Shown here piece after piece: positions 7,091 to 10,419 of a stretch of DNA of 10,419 nt. The notes under the pieces were generated by a model, which worked only from the letters and a program-made list of their open reading frames with translations, was not told the DNA's origin and searched no databases. Location of the stretch: positions 1 to 10,419 of the forward strand of contig CAIZYO010000150.1 in the NCBI GenBank assembly GCA_903937225.1, read 5' to 3'. Position 1 is the stretch's first letter. Each line of letters begins with the position of its first letter. The DNA comes from an uncultured Chloroflexota bacterium. Its GTDB lineage: Bacteria; Chloroflexota; Limnocylindria; Limnocylindrales; Limnocylindraceae. Both the position numbers and the translations under genes were made by a program.

Positions 7091-8262
7091 CCGACAAGTT
7101 GCGCAAACGTGCGCAGGATTGATGGGGAGAGCGGATCAACTTCGCCAAGTTCAAGTGCTTGACTGAGAAGTTCGGCGTCAGTGGCGCGCTTTGCTCGCAG
7201 CGTGCGCTCATGGACTGGTGTGCCGTTGATTGATGCGCGGACATGGGTGCTCGCGCCATCTGCACGCACGCTGAGCTCCAGCACGCCTCCACGGCGCTCT
7301 GCCGTGATGTGAAGGGCGAGCGTGGTTCCTGATCGGCCAGCATCCAGCACCGGCTCGAGCGTGAGTGCAATGCGTCGCCCCTCCTCGTCAATCGCTCCGC
7401 TCCATGTTCCAGCGTGGTTCTCAAGAGGCGCGGTAACACGCGCGTTCAGGCGTGAGGCGAGCCAGGCAAGGTGGTAGGTCGGCTTCACGACGTTTGCTGG
7501 GGCGGTGATGCTGCTCCCCGCGGAATACGTGGCACGGATCTTCGTGATCGCATGCAGATACGGAGCGACCTCTGGCTCGTCAAACGCGCTGGCAACCGCA
7601 TCGCGCCAGCGTGCCTGTCGAATCAGTGAGAAGTCGCTGATCGCAGTGCCCGAGGCATTAGAAAGGGTGATCAGATCGCGTACAACCTCAACCCCAACCC
7701 CTTGCTGATCAGCGCCGTTGATGAGGATTCGATCAACTCCTCGTAGCAACTCCTTCAAGTCACGGCTGGTTGGATCGACGGTGTGATCCCACCAGAGAAG
7801 GGTTGGAAGGTCATGCAGTGAGAGCTGAGGAACCATGCTGGAGAGGTGGCGCCCGGCTTCACCGCTCGCATCAATCCAGAGAAGTTCCGTGCACGCAGAT
7901 GTGCCGTCGCCGCGAGGGGTGACCGCACAGAAGATCTCGAGTCGCGCCTGAAAGGTGGGTGGTCCCTCTGGATCGCGCGGCACAATGAAGAGGGTGCGCG
8001 AGGGATTTCTTGGGAGGCTTGTAAGTGAACTCGCCGCGCCAACCGCGCGCTCTTCACCCGGCGCCACCACCACGAGGTTCATGACGCCTGTGCGTACCGC
8101 GAGCGGTGTTGCTCCGTTGTCATCTGGTGATGTGTTGGCACTGATCTGCTGACGCGACTCGGTGCTACTCCAGAGTCGCGCGAGGAGCGCGTCCGCCTCC
8201 GCAACTGAGTGCGCGGTGGACTTCCAGCGGAGCGTAGAGAGCTCTGCGGCGCTGAGATTCAT
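7087..8262 (-). CDS. opcA: OpcA-like glucose-6-phosphate dehydrogenase assembly protein
   Basis: Non-catalytic partner of glucose-6-phosphate dehydrogenase. In cyanobacteria and actinobacteria OpcA promotes assembly and activation of Zwf. The 391-residue product shows the expected arrangement: an N-terminal helical stretch, VRTGVMNLVVVAPGEE (57-71), NPSRTLFIV (86-94), where relatives have HPSR, a CTELLWIDASGEAGRH segment (124-139), LSLHDLPTLLWW (147-158) and an RQARWRDAVASAFDE region (215-229). The C-terminal third is less conserved. The gene starts six bases after the zwf stop and overlaps pgl by four bases; the same operon order is common in actinobacteria. There is no good Shine-Dalgarno site before the ATG. 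The family call rests on motif pattern plus gene order. Confidence 0.85.
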   Translation of the reverse strand: MNLSAAELSTLRWKSTAHSVAEADALLARLWSSTESRQQISANTSPDDNGATPLAVRTGVMNLVVVAPGEERAVGAASSLTSLPRNPSRTLFIVPRDPEGPPTFQARLEIFCAVTPRGDGTSACTELLWIDASGEAGRHLSSMVPQLSLHDLPTLLWWDHTVDPTSRDLKELLRGVDRILINGADQQGVGVEVVRDLITLSNASGTAISDFSLIRQARWRDAVASAFDEPEVAPYLHAITKIRATYSAGSSITAPANVVKPTYHLAWLASRLNARVTAPLENHAGTWSGAIDEEGRRIALTLEPVLDAGRSGTTLALHITAERRGGVLELSVRADGASTHVRASINGTPVHERTLRAKRATDAELLSQALELGEVDPLSPSILRTFAQLVG

Positions 8263-8268
8263 TGGGCG

Positions 8269-9885
8269 CTACAACCTGCGCCAGCGACGCCCCTCGCGGG
8301 TGAGGAGCGCATCGGCGGCATCTGGGCCCCACGTCCCTGCGGCGTAATTGGGGAGTGCTGGTTCAGCGCCGGCGAGCCAGGACTCCATAATCGGATCCAC
8401 AATCCTCCAGGCGGCCTCCACTTCGTCGGCGCGCGTGAAGAGCGACGCATCCCCGAGGAGTGCGTCCAAAATGAGCGTCTCATACGCGTCTGGACTCTCT
8501 ACTGAGAAGGCGGAACCGTAGGCGAAGTCCATGTTGACGGGTCGTACATCTGTGCCTAGCCCTGGTACCTTCGCGGCAAATCGCATCAAGATCCCCTCAT
8601 CAGGCTGGATGCGAATGACGAGCATGTTTGGCTCTGGCGTATCACCAGTTGGCGAGAAGAGGCGCTGCGGAACATCCTTGAATTGGATGGCAATCTCCGT
8701 GGCGCGCTTTGGGAGGCGCTTCCCGGCTCGCAGATAGAAGGGGACGCCCGCCCAGCGCCAGTCATCGATCTCAAATCGAGCGGCGACGAACGTCTCCGTC
8801 TCTGATGCGGCATCCACCTCAGGCTCGCTTCGGTATCCGGCCACCTCGGTGGCACCGATCCACCCTGGCCCGTATTGGCCGCGGACGACGTGTTCATCAA
8901 CCGTATCGGTGCTTAGGAGACGAACAGCACGGAGCACCTTCACCTTCTCGTCGCGGAGGGCCTCCGCATCAAGCGTGGCGGGTGGCTCCATTGCAACGAG
9001 TGTGAGGAGCTGGAGGAGGTGGTTCTGCAAGATGTCACGGAGCGCCCCCGTCTCTTCGTAGAATGCGCCACGCCCCTCAACGCCGATCGACTCTGCCACG
9101 GTGATTTGAATGTGGTCAATGTATCGGCGGTGCCAGATTGGCTCAAAGATCAAGTTGCCAAACCGGAAAATCAGGATGTTGCGAACGGTCTCTTTGCCGA
9201 GGTAGTGATCAATGCGGTAGACCTGACTTTCGCGGAAGACCTTGCCAACCTCGCGGTTGAGCTTCACTGCGGAATCAAGGTCGCGACCGAAGGGCTTCTC
9301 AATGACGACGCGTCGCCAGCCGCCCTCACCCGTCTCGTGATCGAGCCCTGCAGCGCCGAGACCACGGATGATCTCTGGGAATGATGAGGCTGGAGTTGCG
9401 AGATAGAAGAGGCGGTTTCCTCCCGTCCCAACACTCGCGTCAATTGCATCAAGGTGTCGGCTCAGAGCGGCGTACGACTCGGGATCATCAAACGCACCCT
9501 TGACGTAGCTGATTCGCGCAGCACACTCACTCCAGCGTGCCTCATCAATCGGCTTGACGCGAGCGTGCTTCTCGAGTGATGCACGCAGGTCAGTGCGCAT
9601 CGTTGCATCGGTTGCATCACGTCGCCCGAAACAGACGAGGGCGAACTTCTCTGGAAGGAGATCGCCAGCCCAGAGGTGATACAGGGCCGGGACGACCTTG
9701 CGATGTGCGAGGTCGCCGGTTGCTCCGAAGAGCACCACGACGTTGGGGTCAGGGACGCGCTCAATGCGCAGGCCTGAACGAAGTGGATTCGCCTTACTTC
9801 GCTTCGGCGTTACCTTTTTTCCTGCGCGTGCAATGCGGAGGTTGCGGATCGTTCCGCCGCCCTCGCCCGCCTTCCCACTCTTCAC
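8269..9885 (-). CDS. zwf: Glucose-6-phosphate 1-dehydrogenase
   Basis: Oxidises glucose-6-phosphate to 6-phosphogluconolactone with NAD(P)+, the entry step of the oxidative pentose phosphate pathway. The product has 538 residues with a GTG start. The nucleotide-binding loop is FGATGDLAHRKVVPALYHL (53-71), followed by EKPFG (196-200), the substrate-binding RIDHYLGKE (224-232) and QNH with His289 as the likely catalytic base, then YLRAGKRLPKRATEIAI (384-400). The NPLRSGLRIERVPDPNVVVLFG entry resembles actinobacterial enzymes. About 32 basic residues precede it, rich in Lys and Arg, making the protein slightly longer than usual. I see no better internal start; the GTG overlaps the gnd stop (GTGA), supporting it. 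The gene lies between gnd and opcA. Confidence 0.96.
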   Translation of the reverse strand: MKSGKAGEGGGTIRNLRIARAGKKVTPKRSKANPLRSGLRIERVPDPNVVVLFGATGDLAHRKVVPALYHLWAGDLLPEKFALVCFGRRDATDATMRTDLRASLEKHARVKPIDEARWSECAARISYVKGAFDDPESYAALSRHLDAIDASVGTGGNRLFYLATPASSFPEIIRGLGAAGLDHETGEGGWRRVVIEKPFGRDLDSAVKLNREVGKVFRESQVYRIDHYLGKETVRNILIFRFGNLIFEPIWHRRYIDHIQITVAESIGVEGRGAFYEETGALRDILQNHLLQLLTLVAMEPPATLDAEALRDEKVKVLRAVRLLSTDTVDEHVVRGQYGPGWIGATEVAGYRSEPEVDAASETETFVAARFEIDDWRWAGVPFYLRAGKRLPKRATEIAIQFKDVPQRLFSPTGDTPEPNMLVIRIQPDEGILMRFAAKVPGLGTDVRPVNMDFAYGSAFSVESPDAYETLILDALLGDASLFTRADEVEAAWRIVDPIMESWLAGAEPALPNYAAGTWGPDAADALLTREGRRWRRL

Positions 9886-10419
9886 TCCGGCTTCACCGCA
9901 TGTCCGCCGAACTGATTGCGCAACGCAGCAAGCACCTTTGCGCTGTACGAGTCTTCTTGCCGTGATCGGAACCTCGTCAGGAGCGAGAGGGTGATCAGCG
10001 GTGCTGGGACATCGAGGTCAATCGCCTCTTGCACCGTCCAGCGTCCCTCGCCCGAATCCGCAACCCAGCCCTTGATGGACTTCAGTTCGTTCCCTTCAGC
10101 GCGGAAGGCGCGCCCAGCGAGTTCAAGGAGCCAACTGCGCACGACGGAGCCTTGCATCCAAAGGTCGGAGACCTTTGCAAGGTCTACCTGGTAGCGGGAC
10201 TTTGCAAGGATCTCAAACCCTTCGGCGTATGCCTGCATCAGGCCGTATTCGATCCCGTTGTGCACCATCTTGACGTAGTGACCAGCGCCGGTCGCGCCGC
10301 AGTGCATGTAGCCATCTTTCGGTGCCAGCGTGAGGAAGATCGGCTCCATCTCCTTCACTGGTGCGGCGTCGCCGCCCACCATCATGCAGTAGCCGTTCTC
10401 AAGTCCCCAGACGCCACCC
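9882..10419 (-). CDS. gnd: 6-phosphogluconate dehydrogenase, decarboxylating (partial)
   Basis: Catalyses oxidative decarboxylation of 6-phosphogluconate to ribulose-5-phosphate, the third step of the pathway. The 5' part lies beyond the right edge; 178 residues are visible, beginning GGVWGLENGYCMMVGGD. The diagnostic active-site segment GAGHYVKMVHNGIEYGLMQAYAEGF carries the catalytic Lys and the His-Asn pair. Later motifs GWVADSGEGRWTVQEAIDLDVPAPLITLSL and RFRSRQEDSYSAKVLAALRNQFGG are typical of the shorter, YqeC/GndA-type enzymes of about 300 residues that end near this point rather than of the 470-residue form. Many of the short enzymes prefer NAD+, but the cofactor domain is outside the window, so the preference cannot be read. 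The stop overlaps the zwf start by four bases; gnd is the upstream-most visible gene of the operon. Confidence 0.94.
   Translation of the reverse strand, partial: GGVWGLENGYCMMVGGDAAPVKEMEPIFLTLAPKDGYMHCGATGAGHYVKMVHNGIEYGLMQAYAEGFEILAKSRYQVDLAKVSDLWMQGSVVRSWLLELAGRAFRAEGNELKSIKGWVADSGEGRWTVQEAIDLDVPAPLITLSLLTRFRSRQEDSYSAKVLAALRNQFGGHAVKPE

Noticed and set aside
1..10419. CRISPR arrays, tRNA or rRNA genes, insertion sequences
   Set aside because: No regularly spaced repeats, cloverleaf-like sequence or transposase motifs were seen, and almost all bases are covered by recognisable protein genes.

Overview
The window is a compact, fairly GC-rich bacterial segment (about 60% GC by eye) that is almost wholly coding. 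Ten protein genes are visible, one of them cut by the right edge. Neighbouring genes overlap by 1-4 bases or sit a few bases apart, and the largest non-coding gap is about 100 bases. An OpcA-type partner for glucose-6-phosphate dehydrogenase, a Zwf N-terminus that resembles actinobacterial enzymes, a likely leaderless promoter and the dense packing suggest a small-genome Actinomycetota or possibly Chloroflexota bacterium. The phylum is an inference and cannot be settled from this sequence alone.

Layout. (1) Bases 1-2057, plus strand: the end of an ABC transport operon, with a PstB-type ATPase followed by a lipoprotein of the NMT1/SsuA-like solute-binding class, joined by a GTGA overlap. (2) Bases 2074-3987, minus strand: thymidine kinase (tdk), then diaminopimelate decarboxylase (lysA), separated by a single codon in the same frame. 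(3) Bases 3988-4094: a divergent control region with a probable leaderless promoter for tdk, a repeated CGCGTACG motif and a strong Shine-Dalgarno site for the plus-strand operon. (4) Bases 4095-6321, plus strand: three tightly joined genes for a TasA/camelysin-like exported protein, a SipW-type (Ser/His) signal peptidase with an unexplained C-terminal domain, and a secreted LamG-like jelly-roll protein. (5) Bases 6308-10419, minus strand: an oxidative pentose phosphate operon in the order gnd (partial), zwf, opcA, pgl.

How the genes work together. The right-hand operon encodes every step from glucose-6-phosphate to ribulose-5-phosphate plus the Zwf assembly factor, so it supplies NAD(P)H and pentoses. 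The central three-gene cassette looks like a self-contained export and surface-assembly unit: a dedicated peptidase sits between a cargo of the type it matures and a candidate surface-binding partner. It is the least ordinary part of the window. The left operon imports a small solute: the ATPase is phosphate-type, but the binding protein is not of the usual PstS type.
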